Notes under the pieces: model-generated
Told to the model about the DNA's origin: nothing
What the model saw: only the letters and a program-made list of their open reading frames with translations
Database searches by the model: none
Assembly: GCA_964556565.1 (NCBI GenBank)
Contig: CAZKWF010000005.1
Span: 1 to 53,808 of the forward strand
Source of the DNA: SOJZ01 sp964556565
GTDB lineage: Archaea; Thermoproteota; Bathyarchaeia; Bathyarchaeales; Bathyarchaeaceae
DNA: 53,808 nt
Direction of reading: 5' to 3'
Shown: one piece after another, positions 1 to 9,180 of the stretch
Position numbering within the stretch: the stretch's first letter is position 1
How the letters are laid out: every line of letters begins with the position of its first letter
Program-made: the position numbers and the translations under genes

Positions 1-169
1 GAATCCAAATGATGCTTCCTTCTACCGCCGCTTCCATGTGTAACCTTCTCAGTTTTAGATTGTAACGTGAGGCAAGCTGACGCTATGAGCCATGAAGTGG
101 GAGCAACATGGAACATGAGAATCAGAAAGGAGACAGGAATATTGGTAAACAGGGCATGCATGAGGATGT

Positions 170-631
170 TTAGAAATATGGTGGGTAGACCATCACTTTT
201 GGCAGAGTTAACTCTTTCTTGCTATATTGCTTGACTAGCTCTCTTATTCGTTTCCAAAGTGTCATTTGGTAATCATACGCTATAAGTGAACTCACGCCTG
301 CAACTGCCACCCCACCCAAGGGTCCCCCGGCAAGAAGACCCGCTGATCCCGGAAGAGCGAGGTTTCTAAACCAAGCCCCAGTATGGACCTCCAACATGAA
401 GTCATTTGGATCGCCAGTCATAGTAACTGTAACTTCTCTGAGAGCACCGACAATAGCCCTTGGGACACTTTTCCTCGTTGCTGTGATGCTCCTGAAGGGC
501 TTACCATTGATTTCCCCCTTAAGCTCATTAACGACTTTCAACTCCCGATTTTTCTGCAACGCCTCTACTATCGCTTTTTGAAGCCCATCAAGGTCTGTAT
601 CTAAATTCATGTAACGTTTAGAGAGTGGCAT
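170..631 (-). CDS. Hypothetical protein with glycine-rich hydrophobic segment
   Basis: I do not recognise the family. The chosen ATG at 631 gives 153 residues; an ATG at 745 is possible but its extra 38 residues look non-conserved, and a TATA-like TAATATGC near 668-675 fits initiation just upstream of 631. The protein has a charged helical N-terminal part, a middle beta-rich part and then a glycine/alanine-rich hydrophobic stretch (roughly residues 92-118, containing GSAGLLAGGPLGG) that could be membrane-associated or a glycine zipper, followed by a basic tail. It lies downstream of the broken sialidase-like gene on the same strand. No function is assigned. Confidence 0.5.
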   Translation of the reverse strand: MPLSKRYMNLDTDLDGLQKAIVEALQKNRELKVVNELKGEINGKPFRSITATRKSVPRAIVGALREVTVTMTGDPNDFMLEVHTGAWFRNLALPGSAGLLAGGPLGGVAVAGVSSLIAYDYQMTLWKRIRELVKQYSKKELTLPKVMVYPPYF

Positions 632-767
632 TTTCGACACAAAACATCTCTCTACTTGTGCTCTGCATATTAGGTTTTTCCACGCACTTGATTCTTGATC
701 TCGCGCACACAGGGGAATTGCATTTACACTTTTTTTGTCGCGCATGCCTCGTAGATGAATTGTTTTC

Positions 768-1774
768 CTATGAGTAAAACCATTTAACCGGAATTTTCTT
801 CAGTTTCAGTGAAACCCATTCCCTCTTCTCTTCGTAGAGACTGTTTAGGAGCAATACGTTTTCGTCTATGAAAGTTGCACTTGGGTGGGAATAGGTGTGT
901 TCTTTCCCAGCATCTATGTCTTTAAAATTCTTCCAGTCCTCTCCTTCATCGTTTGAAATGGCTGAGGTTAACGGTCTACGCTTATCTCGACTATTATTCC
1001 ACACCAGTAGCAGGTCTCTTGTTTGAGGAATTCCTTCAATTGCAATGAGAGAGTCCGGTGCTTGAAAGTCTGTGGAGTCTACATTAGTCCAAGTTGATTC
1101 TTTGTCGTAAGAAATCGCCTGGTATACTCTGCCCAGTTGGTTACGTATAGTCACTAAAACATTGCCGTTCTTTAGTTCGACAACGTTTGGATCCATTGCG
1201 CCCTCCATAGGCAGATTGATCTCGCCTCTGCCTTTACGCCATGACCTCCCACTGTCATCCGAGTAGAAGCAGGAAGCTAGATAAGATTCTTCCCGGCGAT
1301 CAAGGCGGCAGATGGGAACCAAGATTCTTCCCGTTGAGAGCTGGATTACGCTGTCATTCGCCATATCATACAGCTGGTCTTCTTTCGTGAGGGTCTGGGT
1401 TTTTCCCGGCTCTTTCCTTCATCTCGGCTCTTCTTGATACGAGGGATACATTTAGTTCTATAACTCTTGTCTAGAAAGAATAGTAAGATATCACCTGACT
1501 TTAATCGAATAAAACTTGGGATTGTCATATTTAGGCTCTATTCCTTTTCTTGGAGTGGAAAGCGCTTTCCCCAGGTCCTTCCTTGATCGTCAGACACCTT
1601 CGCCGATATTCTAGCCGGCGACATACTTGTAGCTTCAGCACCATAGAAGTATGTATAAGCCAACAATAGTCGTCCATCATTTAATCTCAAAAGAGACGCT
1701 TCGGAGTTACCGGGAGCAACCTCAGAAGCTGGGCAAACAATTACTTCATAAATTTCCTCTTGCAATATTCCCAC
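768..1774 (-). pseudogene. Broken sialidase-like (BNR/Asp-box repeat) gene
   Basis: Three pieces in order encode one exo-alpha-sialidase/BNR-type beta-propeller protein of about 335 residues. Asp-box-like motifs (S-x-D-x-G-x-[TS]-W and variants) occur as SDDQGRTW, SRDEGKS, SYDKESTW, SNDEGEDW and SDDSGRSW. The first piece (1774 to 1538) stops at an in-frame TAG (1540-1538); the same frame resumes three codons later at 1528. A frameshift near 1385-1400 moves reading into the frame that ends at 768, since the residues just before the ATG at 1364 (KEDQLYD) continue the fold naturally. One stop plus one frameshift indicate decay, or assembly error. The intact family hydrolyses terminal sialic-acid-type sugars; this copy is unlikely to make full-length protein. 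It starts 35 nt after the mscS gene. Confidence 0.65.
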
Positions 1775-1809
1775 TCTTGCGAAAATATGGCATGTTCGAA
1801 CACATAAGA

Positions 1810-2628
1810 TTATCTTTTGCTTTCCAGAAATTCTCTCCTCATAAATCCGGGTATTGGTGGCAATATTCTTTCTTCTTCAAATTTCTTTTTCATCAATTCT
1901 GTGATTCTTGACTTGATGAATTCCTCGTTTTCAGGATCATCTATCCAGAATAAGGACTCTATCTCGGTTGTCCATTCTTTACTCCGTACGACAAACCTTA
2001 TTTCTCTTCTTCTCTTTTCGTCTACGACTACGTTTGGGTGACCCCTGAGAACGCTTTCGATAGCCTTTTTGGCTTTTTCAACATCGAAAACGTAGTCGAT
2101 GTAGGAAACAATGCACGCTACAGTCTCTTTCTTGCCACCGGTAAGATTAACTATTTCTCCTTTCAACAGCATGGAATTTGGGATGATGATCTCGTTTCTT
2201 TCGTACGTCTTCAGTTTAGTCGTTCTAAGGCTTATGTCCGTAACAACACCCGACAAATTTCCAACTCTTATCACATCACCAGTTCTGTAGATCTTTCCTG
2301 AAATTAACAGTAATCCTGAAACCCAGTTCTCAATTATGTCCTTCAACGCGAAACCAATTATTAGAGCCCCAACGCCTAGACCAGCAACTAGTCCCGTCAC
2401 ATCAACATCAAAGGTCCACAAAATCAAAATAATTGCTACAGAATAGGTAATTAGCTGAAAGAATCTCCGAACATTGACTAGCGTTCCCTTTTTGACCTTA
2501 CTCTTCTCTTCAGCAACTCTGACTATCAACCGATTGAAAATCTTCACTGCTACAAATGCGGCTATGAGTATCGCGAGGACTTGCACGATCAAAAGGATAA
2601 AATGCGGATTTAATATCAGATCAAACAT
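1810..2628 (-). CDS. MscS-family small-conductance mechanosensitive channel
   Basis: A 272-residue MscS-type channel, which in the family forms a heptameric membrane pore that releases solutes on hypo-osmotic shock. Two or three membrane segments fill residues 8-110; the pore-lining helix is the glycine/alanine-rich stretch VAGLGVGALIIGFALKD. The beta domain follows, with the typical YRTGDVIRVGNLSGVVTDI and the NEIIIPNSMLL motif, then an alpha/beta C-terminal domain. The ATG at 2628 is preceded by GGTG with a 7-nt spacer. A second MscS gene lies just upstream on the same strand, so two channel types may be co-expressed. Family assignment is firm; gating behaviour is unknown. Confidence 0.93.
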   Translation of the reverse strand: MFDLILNPHFILLIVQVLAILIAAFVAVKIFNRLIVRVAEEKSKVKKGTLVNVRRFFQLITYSVAIILILWTFDVDVTGLVAGLGVGALIIGFALKDIIENWVSGLLLISGKIYRTGDVIRVGNLSGVVTDISLRTTKLKTYERNEIIIPNSMLLKGEIVNLTGGKKETVACIVSYIDYVFDVEKAKKAIESVLRGHPNVVVDEKRRREIRFVVRSKEWTTEIESLFWIDDPENEEFIKSRITELMKKKFEEERILPPIPGFMRREFLESKR

Positions 2629-2744
2629 GGGTTGCCACCTTATCCTACTTCAACGCCTTTGCAGGATAAGTATTTTCTCGTAGACCTGTCGAGTTCCAAT
2701 TATCGTATGCCTGTTATGCCTAACAATCATGATTCTGGGATAGG

Positions 2745-3653
2745 CTACCTAGACCTACCTTTTGGGAATCGAACCTTGTCTGGGTATTTATTAAACATTT
2801 GCAGAATATCTTCCGTTATCTCGGTCACTATTACATGCTGTTCCTTTGGATCAACAGGGAAAGTAACCCTAAACTCAATCCAACTCCCAACAGGTATGAG
2901 GTTAAAGCTAACATCAATGAAAGGTTCATCCTTCACGTGGTACGTTCGTACAGCTTTTTCATACTTTTCTCGAATAGTCTCAAGTTTTTCTTTTATGCAG
3001 TTACGGATGATTTCTTCTACTTCCGACTTCACAAATTTGAAATCAGTTTCATAGGTCAGATCAAAGGGTATATCCACCCAAACGTATGGAACATCCTTCG
3101 TGAAGTTGGATACTGGTTCTGATAGCAGAAGAGAATTCGGCAAGGTTATGATTCTCCCGCTTGGCAAATCGCTTGCCGTGAATTCTCCCCCTATTTCAAA
3201 AATTTTTGTTCTCATTGGGTTTATGTCAACAACATCTCCTTTAAAGTTGCCTACTCTAATCCGGTCCCCTTCCCTGTAGACTCTCCCCAATGTAATGTAC
3301 ACCCAACCCACCAAGTTCAAAATGGGAGATTGAAAAATCAGGGTGAAGGCAACTGCAATGATGCCCAGAGAAATACCAACAGCAACCAAGTTCTCTTGGA
3401 ATATGAAAAATACTATGACTGCAACACCTGCAAAGATCAAGTAATGAATGATCTTTCGTATGGTCGTGTCCTCAACTATCCTGCTGGCAATGTAACCTAG
3501 AATTAAGCCACCGACCACAACAAAAACAGAATTGACTAAATGTATCACTGTAACTGTCCAATCAAGGAATTCTTGAAGTAATCCCACTACTTGTAGAAGA
3601 ACCAGCGCAAAGACAAAGAATGTTATGAACAAGAAAACACTTTTTCGCATCAT
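2745..3653 (-). CDS. MscS-family mechanosensitive channel (second copy)
   Basis: A second MscS-type channel of 302 residues from the ATG at 3653, which has GGGG a few bases upstream; an ATG at 3698 would add 15 charged residues and is less likely. It has an N-terminal hydrophobic helix, three further membrane segments, and the MscS beta-domain signature YREGDRIRVGNFKGDVVDI followed by ITLPNSLLL. Compared with its neighbour it has an insert before the TLPNS motif and a longer C-terminal domain, so the two are distinct paralogs and not a recent duplication. The 116-nt gap to the first mscS gene contains no evident gene. Confidence 0.9.
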   Translation of the reverse strand: MMRKSVFLFITFFVFALVLLQVVGLLQEFLDWTVTVIHLVNSVFVVVGGLILGYIASRIVEDTTIRKIIHYLIFAGVAVIVFFIFQENLVAVGISLGIIAVAFTLIFQSPILNLVGWVYITLGRVYREGDRIRVGNFKGDVVDINPMRTKIFEIGGEFTASDLPSGRIITLPNSLLLSEPVSNFTKDVPYVWVDIPFDLTYETDFKFVKSEVEEIIRNCIKEKLETIREKYEKAVRTYHVKDEPFIDVSFNLIPVGSWIEFRVTFPVDPKEQHVIVTEITEDILQMFNKYPDKVRFPKGRSR

Positions 3654-3765
3654 AATCCCCAAGAAAAAATGGTCTCGATTACATTTTAGATTTTCCAATC
3701 TCCATTTTTACAGGTCTAAATAAGCCCTTAATAGGCTTAAGCCTCTTTCTTTCGTTTGGTCAACG

Positions 3766-4317
3766 CTACAACTCTATTTCTTGGGTGCCTGTTATTCCTT
3801 GAACAATCCTCGCTATTCCATTGAATAGAAACGTGAAAGAAAGCATCAGAACCAGCGCGAGAAAGCCAAACCCAGGAGACACAAAAACGAACACAGACAA
3901 TACGATCGTAAGTAACCCAACAACCACAAGAAAACCTCGAAGCCATCCTGGGAAGGCTCTGGCGAATCCACCGATTGCCAATCTTGCGATTCCATTGAGT
4001 AGCAAAGCGAAAGAGAGAATATAGATCAGCACATGAGTGGTAAGATCCGTATATAACAATGCTATGGCTCCTAATACAAGAGCAAATATGCCTATTCCAA
4101 CATTGACTGCTCGCATTCCGTCGGAAAGATATTTAGCGAAAATTCCTCCGAAGATCCTTGCGATTCCAACGACTAATAAGACGAATGAAAGAACGAAAAT
4201 CATAGTCAAGATAGCAAGTCCCTGATATACCAGAACTACAACTGACAATATGACGGCGATCAATCCAAAAACAATGTCTAGAGCACGCAACCAACCTGGA
4301 CCCTTCCTTTCACGCAT
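3766..4317 (-). CDS. DUF308 (HdeD-like) six-helix membrane protein
   Basis: A 183-residue integral membrane protein made of three consecutive helix pairs, each containing a G-I-A-R motif (VGIARIFGG, LNGIARLAIGG, FNGIARIVQG). This internal threefold repeat is typical of the DUF308/HdeD family, whose best-known bacterial member is linked to acid resistance; the molecular role is unknown. GAGGAG lies upstream of the ATG at 4317. It follows the two mscS genes on the same strand, so a link to envelope stress is plausible but inferred only from position. Confidence 0.85.
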   Translation of the reverse strand: MRERKGPGWLRALDIVFGLIAVILSVVVLVYQGLAILTMIFVLSFVLLVVGIARIFGGIFAKYLSDGMRAVNVGIGIFALVLGAIALLYTDLTTHVLIYILSFALLLNGIARLAIGGFARAFPGWLRGFLVVVGLLTIVLSVFVFVSPGFGFLALVLMLSFTFLFNGIARIVQGITGTQEIEL

Positions 4318-4418
4318 GTTGAACTCCTCAAACCCTCATGTAAGGTAAAATCTTATAAAAAGCTTAGGGGAAAGTTGTGTCCCTAGGAGTTGGCGAATCT
4401 TAATTCTTACGCACCAAA

Positions 4419-5963
4419 CTATCTTTCTAACATAAATGGTCTTCTGTGAACCTTTCGTGTTGGAATTCGATCCATCAACATTTTTTCTTCTGGTCTTCTG
4501 CTCAATCCTATTGGCCGAAGATTCTTGGCTAATTCTACGGCTGCCTCCAATTTCGTGTTTTTTTCAGCGTATATTTCAAAGAGCCCCTTACCCCTTTTAA
4601 CATGTTCTCCGAGTTTGGCCTTAATTATAACTCCACCTCCCTTCTCTTTTGGAGCGCCTGCTTCTCTAGCGATTTGAGCGATGCCTTTGTTGTTGATCCA
4701 TAAAACTCTACCCTCTGTGTCTGCTGCTATTTCCACCATCTTCTCTCCAACTCTAATGTCTTTAGGTTCTATCTTCGGATCTCCACCTTGTGCCTCGATT
4801 ATCTCTCTGAGCTTTCTTTCAGCTTTTCCGGTTGTTAGAAGATCTTCTGCCTTTCGTTTTCCATTCTTGATTCCAACCATTTCTAAAAGTATACCTGCAA
4901 TGGTTGTCGCCTTTTCCTTAAGATCAGGCGGACCGCTTCCCATGACAGTGGACAGGGCTTCTCTTGCTTCTAAAGCTGGCCCGACAGCGTACCCCAGAGG
5001 CTGCTCCCCAAAAGTTACTGCGCACTCGACATTTATTCCCAACCGATTCCCCAAATCTATGAAATCGTAGGCAAGTGTGTGCGCCTCGCCTATTGTCTTT
5101 ATCTTTGCACCTCTTCCTGTTGGCATGTCTATCACCAAGTGTGTAGCGCCTATGGCTTTTTTCTTGCTCATTATTGATGGAAGAAGCAGAGGGTCTATTG
5201 CCAGCGGATATTCAACTTGGATGAAAAGATCATCTGCAGGGGCTAACTCTAAAGCTCCTCCCCAAACCATACAACCATTTGTTTTCTCGACTACTTCCTT
5301 TATTTCTTCCACGGTTAAGTTTACTGGACACAATGTTTCAACGCGATCTGCAGTTCCCGCTGGAGAAGTGATGGCTCTCGATGAGGTTTTAGGTATGACA
5401 AGACCAGCTGCGGCAATAATCGGCACTACCAGAATCGAGGTTTTGTCGCCGGGTATCCCGCCGACACTGTGCTTGTCGAGAACTGGACTTTTGTCAAGGG
5501 TTAGAGTGTTGCCAGTTTTCACCATCGCTTTTGACAACGCTTCGATCTCATCCATGCTTAACCCGTGAATATGAAGAGCTGTAACGAATGATGCAAGTTC
5601 AATGTCGCTGAAGTGTCGTCCCACCACATCCTTAACTATCATTTCTATTTCGTTTCCTCGCAATCTTTTGCCGGCAATTTTTGCTTGTACATAGCTAAGT
5701 GCTTCAGGCGTTTCTGCGAGTTGCACTTCAACGGTTTCTCCAGTTTTCATTCTCAGTTCTTGGGAAATTTCTTCGTAAAGTCCCACGTAATTGTGAGGGA
5801 AGTTGCTTGCTATGTTAAGGATGGCGGCCACGTGTTCGCCGTTATAAGTAATCTCTATCCTGTCCGAAGAGTGAACGCCTATAGAGCTTGCAGTTTCATC
5901 GTCCAATATGGCTATTCTTCTTCCGCCGGCCTGAATGTCTAATAGCTTAGCTTTAAGCTTCAT
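4419..5963 (-). CDS. deoA: AMP phosphorylase (archaeal thymidine phosphorylase family)
   Basis: A 514-residue protein of the nucleoside-phosphorylase II fold. An archaeal N-terminal domain of about 85 residues precedes the catalytic part with its phosphate-binding KHSVGGIPGDKTS segment, the SSRAITSPAGTADR motif and the VIDMPTGRGAK loop. Archaeal members convert AMP and phosphate to adenine and ribose-1,5-bisphosphate, step one of the AMP pathway. Length matches known AMP phosphorylases (about 500 residues). GAGG precedes the ATG at 5963. The gene is divergent from the RuBisCO gene across 87 bp, and ribose-1,5-bisphosphate isomerase lies just beyond it, so all three enzymes of the pathway are adjacent. 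This context supports AMP rather than thymidine as substrate. Confidence 0.95.
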   Translation of the reverse strand: MKLKAKLLDIQAGGRRIAILDDETASSIGVHSSDRIEITYNGEHVAAILNIASNFPHNYVGLYEEISQELRMKTGETVEVQLAETPEALSYVQAKIAGKRLRGNEIEMIVKDVVGRHFSDIELASFVTALHIHGLSMDEIEALSKAMVKTGNTLTLDKSPVLDKHSVGGIPGDKTSILVVPIIAAAGLVIPKTSSRAITSPAGTADRVETLCPVNLTVEEIKEVVEKTNGCMVWGGALELAPADDLFIQVEYPLAIDPLLLPSIMSKKKAIGATHLVIDMPTGRGAKIKTIGEAHTLAYDFIDLGNRLGINVECAVTFGEQPLGYAVGPALEAREALSTVMGSGPPDLKEKATTIAGILLEMVGIKNGKRKAEDLLTTGKAERKLREIIEAQGGDPKIEPKDIRVGEKMVEIAADTEGRVLWINNKGIAQIAREAGAPKEKGGGVIIKAKLGEHVKRGKGLFEIYAEKNTKLEAAVELAKNLRPIGLSRRPEEKMLMDRIPTRKVHRRPFMLER

Positions 5964-6050
5964 TCAGCCTCACATCTTAATCACTAAATGAGTGAACACT
6001 TAAAGGCTTTAAGCAGCTTAAACAAACGAAAACAGAAGGTTTGAATTAAT
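5964..6050. promoter_or_regulatory. Divergent promoter region of AMP phosphorylase and RuBisCO
   Basis: The 87-bp gap between the two divergent genes holds short TTTAAG/CTTAAA TATA-like runs around 5998-6021 on both strands, which could serve overlapping divergent promoters. GAAGGT at 6035-6040 would be the RuBisCO ribosome site. Shared control of the two enzymes is an inference from this layout. Confidence 0.4.
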
Positions 6051-7271
6051 TTGAGATACGTCGACTATGTAAACTTGAAACATAAACCTAAAGAAACAGA
6101 TGTTGTTTGCGCCTTTTATGTTGAGCCTCAAGGCGTTGATATCAAGGAGGTCGCGGGGGGAGTTGCTGCCGAAAGTTCAATAGGGACATGGACGGAACTC
6201 ACGACAGTGAAGCCCTATGTTGAGAAACGTGCAGCCCACGTCTTCGGCATAGAAGGAAACAACGTGCAAATAGCCTATCCAATAGAGCTTTTTGAGTTTG
6301 GAAACATGCCCAACATATTAAGCAGCGTTTCAGGAAACGTTTTCGGATTGAGAACCCTTAGAAACCTGAGGCTTAACGACATTCGCTTTCCGCCTGAACT
6401 TGTAAAAAGCTTCAAGGGTCCAAAGTACGGTGTTAGCGGGATCCGCAAGCTTTTGAAAGTGTATGACCGCCCGTTGGTGGGAACGATAATTAAGCCTAAG
6501 CTTGGATTGAGAACGCAGGATCATGCGAAAGTTGCCTATGAAGCTTGGGTTGGAGGATGCGACATAGTTAAAGACGATGAGAACTTGAGCAGTCAAAGGT
6601 TTAACCCCTTTGAAGATCGCTTCATAAAAACTCTAGAGCGCAGAGACAAGGCAGAAGAAGAAACAGGAGAAAGAAAAGTTTACATGGCTAATGTCACGGC
6701 AGAAACCAAGGAGATGCTAAGAAGGGCGGAGTTCGTGCTCAACCATGGCGGGGAATACATTATGGTGGACATTTTGACTTGTGGTTTCGCTGCTTTACAG
6801 ACGCTCCGTGAAGAAAACTTTAACCTTGTAATCCACGCACACAGAGCAGGACACGCAGCGTTCACAAAAAACCCTAAACACGGAATTTCAATGCGTGTAA
6901 TAGCAAAAATAACCAGAATAATAGGGGCAGATCAACTTCATGTAGGCACCGTTGTCGGAAAAATGTTTGAAACAAGAGAAGAAGTGGCAGAGAACTGCGA
7001 AGCATTAAGAGAGAAAATGAATGGGTTAAAACCAGCTTTGCCCGTTGCCTCAGGCGGTTTATATCCAGGATTAGTCCCAGCACTAATCGATTTTTTCGGG
7101 AAAGACTTCGCTATCCAAGCTGGAGGAGGAATACATGGTCACAGTAATGGAACAGTTGCCGGAGCGAATGCTATGAGACAAGCGGTGGATGCAACTTTAG
7201 AAGGCACACCTTTGAATGAGTACGCCAAAATGCACAAAGAACTTGAAATAGCGCTACAAATGTGGGGATAA
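6051..7271 (+). CDS. rbcL: Ribulose-1,5-bisphosphate carboxylase, form III
   Basis: A 406-residue large subunit, short as in archaeal form III enzymes. Active-site residues are all present: E41 and T46 in the N-domain, N96, K148 and K150 (TIIKPK), carbamylated K174 followed by DDE (175-177), H264-R265 (HAHRAGH), H297, loop-6 K304 (VVGKMF), S334 and the phosphate-binding GGG at 358-360. It carboxylates ribulose-1,5-bisphosphate to two 3-phosphoglycerates, using substrate made from AMP by the flanking enzymes. The start must be the TTG at 6051 because an in-frame TGA lies 9 nt upstream and no ATG follows nearby. No phosphoribulokinase is in the window, so a salvage role rather than a Calvin cycle is favoured. 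Confidence 0.97.
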   Translation: MRYVDYVNLKHKPKETDVVCAFYVEPQGVDIKEVAGGVAAESSIGTWTELTTVKPYVEKRAAHVFGIEGNNVQIAYPIELFEFGNMPNILSSVSGNVFGLRTLRNLRLNDIRFPPELVKSFKGPKYGVSGIRKLLKVYDRPLVGTIIKPKLGLRTQDHAKVAYEAWVGGCDIVKDDENLSSQRFNPFEDRFIKTLERRDKAEEETGERKVYMANVTAETKEMLRRAEFVLNHGGEYIMVDILTCGFAALQTLREENFNLVIHAHRAGHAAFTKNPKHGISMRVIAKITRIIGADQLHVGTVVGKMFETREEVAENCEALREKMNGLKPALPVASGGLYPGLVPALIDFFGKDFAIQAGGGIHGHSNGTVAGANAMRQAVDATLEGTPLNEYAKMHKELEIALQMWG

Positions 7272-7288
7272 CAACCTTAGCATTTTGG

Positions 7289-8209
7289 TTATCCAAAAAC
7301 CCATGGATATTTTCTGTGTATCACTTCAATTATCGAGTGGGGAGAGATTATCCCCTCCTCGCATATTATGCCGTGAATAAAATCTCTTCTCGTCACATCA
7401 AAGGCTGGATTTCTGATGATTAGGTTCTTCGGAGGTTCTTCCCAGATTTCTTTTGGGCTTCGTTCTTCTATTTTTTCATAGTCACCGTACATGGTCACTG
7501 CGTCGAACTTCAAAAGTTCAGAAACTACATAGAAAGGTGTTCGGGCTTCGTGAGCCACAAGAGCTATCATGCTTGTTCCAATCTTGTTTATGACATTTCC
7601 TTGTGAAGTAATCGCGTCTGCTCCAATAATTACAAGATCAACTTGATTCATGAAAAACCGTGCAGCAGAATCTACAATCAAAGTTGTTTTTACACCCAGT
7701 TCCGACATTTCTTTTGCAGTCAATCGGCCTTGAAAAAAAGGTCTAGTCTCGGTGCATATAACTTCAAAGGATTTTCCGTCTCGTTTGGCTCTTTTCAGTA
7801 AGTAAGTAACCGAGGAAGAGTGGCAGTGAGTAAGAATTACTGAATCATTTTTGATTCTTTTGGCTCCTATCTCCGCGATTTTTTCCTTTGAATTTTCAAG
7901 ATTTTTCAGAAACTGTTGTGAAGCTGAGGCGACTATTTTGGTTAGCTCCTTAACTTTTTCCTTGCCACTTCTTTCTACTTGACTTGTCATCCATCGAACA
8001 GCGTTTCTCATGAGGGGTTCTGTCTCTCTTGAAGCAAAAAGAACTTCCTTCGCCTCGAACAGTTCTCTCAAAAGTTCCTTCTTGTTCTTCGCTTTTGTTT
8101 CTTTCGCTAGAGTTTCTATCGCTTCTATGGCAGCTATGGCAACGTTTCTGGCTCCTTGAACTTCAAGCCTTTTTATTTTCTCGGCAGTGTTTCGAATCGT
8201 CAGTGACAA
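7289..8209 (-). CDS. Ribose-1,5-bisphosphate isomerase
   Basis: A 306-residue member of the eIF2B-alpha/MtnA fold that isomerises ribose-1,5-bisphosphate to ribulose-1,5-bisphosphate in the archaeal AMP pathway. The catalytic pair reported in the family is visible: C129 in THCHSSS and D198 in IIGADAI, with GNVINKIGT downstream. The N-terminal third is helical. The TTG at 8209 is preceded by GGTG with a 7-nt spacer. It converges on the RuBisCO gene with only 17 nt between stops. Known family members are activated by AMP, which would gate the pathway by AMP level; that is family knowledge and not visible here. The alternative, MtnA or eIF2B, is less likely given the neighbours. Confidence 0.95.
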   Translation of the reverse strand: MSLTIRNTAEKIKRLEVQGARNVAIAAIEAIETLAKETKAKNKKELLRELFEAKEVLFASRETEPLMRNAVRWMTSQVERSGKEKVKELTKIVASASQQFLKNLENSKEKIAEIGAKRIKNDSVILTHCHSSSVTYLLKRAKRDGKSFEVICTETRPFFQGRLTAKEMSELGVKTTLIVDSAARFFMNQVDLVIIGADAITSQGNVINKIGTSMIALVAHEARTPFYVVSELLKFDAVTMYGDYEKIEERSPKEIWEEPPKNLIIRNPAFDVTRRDFIHGIICEEGIISPHSIIEVIHRKYPWVFG

Positions 8210-8278
8210 TAATTTCCACCTGCAGGGATAGTTATCCTTTTAGTGGATGAAAGTGCTATAAACTTTCGGTAGATAATC

Positions 8279-9106
8279 TTGGCTATATTTGTAACAAAGG
8301 CTGATGGAACAAAAGAGTTGTTTGACAGGGAAAAAGTTGTGAGGACCTGTCTGAGGATGGGTGCCACTGGGCAAGTTGCAGAAACAATTGCTGAGAAAAT
8401 TGAAATGAACCTATATGATGGTATAGAGACAAGGAAAATTCTCCAGATGATCTTTAGACAGTTAAGCAGACATGAACCCGCCGTCAAGCATCTAATTGAT
8501 CTGCGAAAGGCTTTAAGTTTGATGAAGTCAAAGCCTGACTTCGAATTTTTCATCCAGACTTTACTAAGTGAACACGGGTACGAAGTTACTCCTAACCAGA
8601 TTGTAAATGGGAAGTGTGTAGAACATGAAGTCGATGCTATTGCAAGAAAAGACGGCCTAACCTATATCGTAGAGGTAAAACATCATTTCAGCTATCATGT
8701 TCTCACAGGTTTGGATGTAAGCCGCATCGCGAGAGCTGTATTTGAAGACGTCACTGAAGGCTTCAAACTTGGGTTAAACACCTTGAAAATAGACAAAGCA
8801 ATGATAGTATGTAACACGAAGTTTTCAGAACACGCCAAACGTTACGCAGAATGCAGAGGAATCAAACACATAGGATGGAGCTCGCCTCCAGACTATAACC
8901 TACAAATAATGATTGCAGAAAAGAAACTGTATCCAATAACATATCTTAAGGGCTTAACCATCACAACCACGGAAAGACTCTCGCAAGCGGGAATAATCCT
9001 GTTAAAACAGTTAACCACAAAAAATCCACGAGAACTTAGAAGAGAAACGAGACTTCCTAAAGAAACTCTGGACGTAATAATCAGAAGAGCGAGAGTGATA
9101 GTCTAG
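8279..9106 (+). CDS. ATP-cone / PD-(D/E)xK nuclease-like protein
   Basis: A 275-residue three-part protein. Residues 2-90 are an ATP-cone, the nucleotide-sensing domain of ribonucleotide reductases and NrdR. Residues about 95-200 are a restriction-endonuclease-like (Mrr-type) domain with E-x-D-A followed by the EVKHH catalytic signature and a downstream helix. The last 45 residues look like a helix-hairpin-helix (GIILLKQLTTKNPRELRR region). A nucleotide-controlled DNA nuclease is suggested; substrate is unknown. The start is a TTG with GGT 8 nt upstream. It is divergent from the isomerase gene across 69 bp, so expression may be linked with AMP degradation, but this is weak inference. Confidence 0.8.
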   Translation: MAIFVTKADGTKELFDREKVVRTCLRMGATGQVAETIAEKIEMNLYDGIETRKILQMIFRQLSRHEPAVKHLIDLRKALSLMKSKPDFEFFIQTLLSEHGYEVTPNQIVNGKCVEHEVDAIARKDGLTYIVEVKHHFSYHVLTGLDVSRIARAVFEDVTEGFKLGLNTLKIDKAMIVCNTKFSEHAKRYAECRGIKHIGWSSPPDYNLQIMIAEKKLYPITYLKGLTITTTERLSQAGIILLKQLTTKNPRELRRETRLPKETLDVIIRRARVIV

Positions 9107-9180
9107 TGACGGTTTGTGCCAACCGAAGTGTTGTCGCCTAATAATTCTTTTAAAACAATCACTTGCATCTATTACTGGAA

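Noticed and set aside
1528..1540. Read-through of TAG as pyrrolysine in the sialidase-like gene
   Set aside because: A separate frameshift downstream still breaks the gene, so decay or sequence error is simpler.
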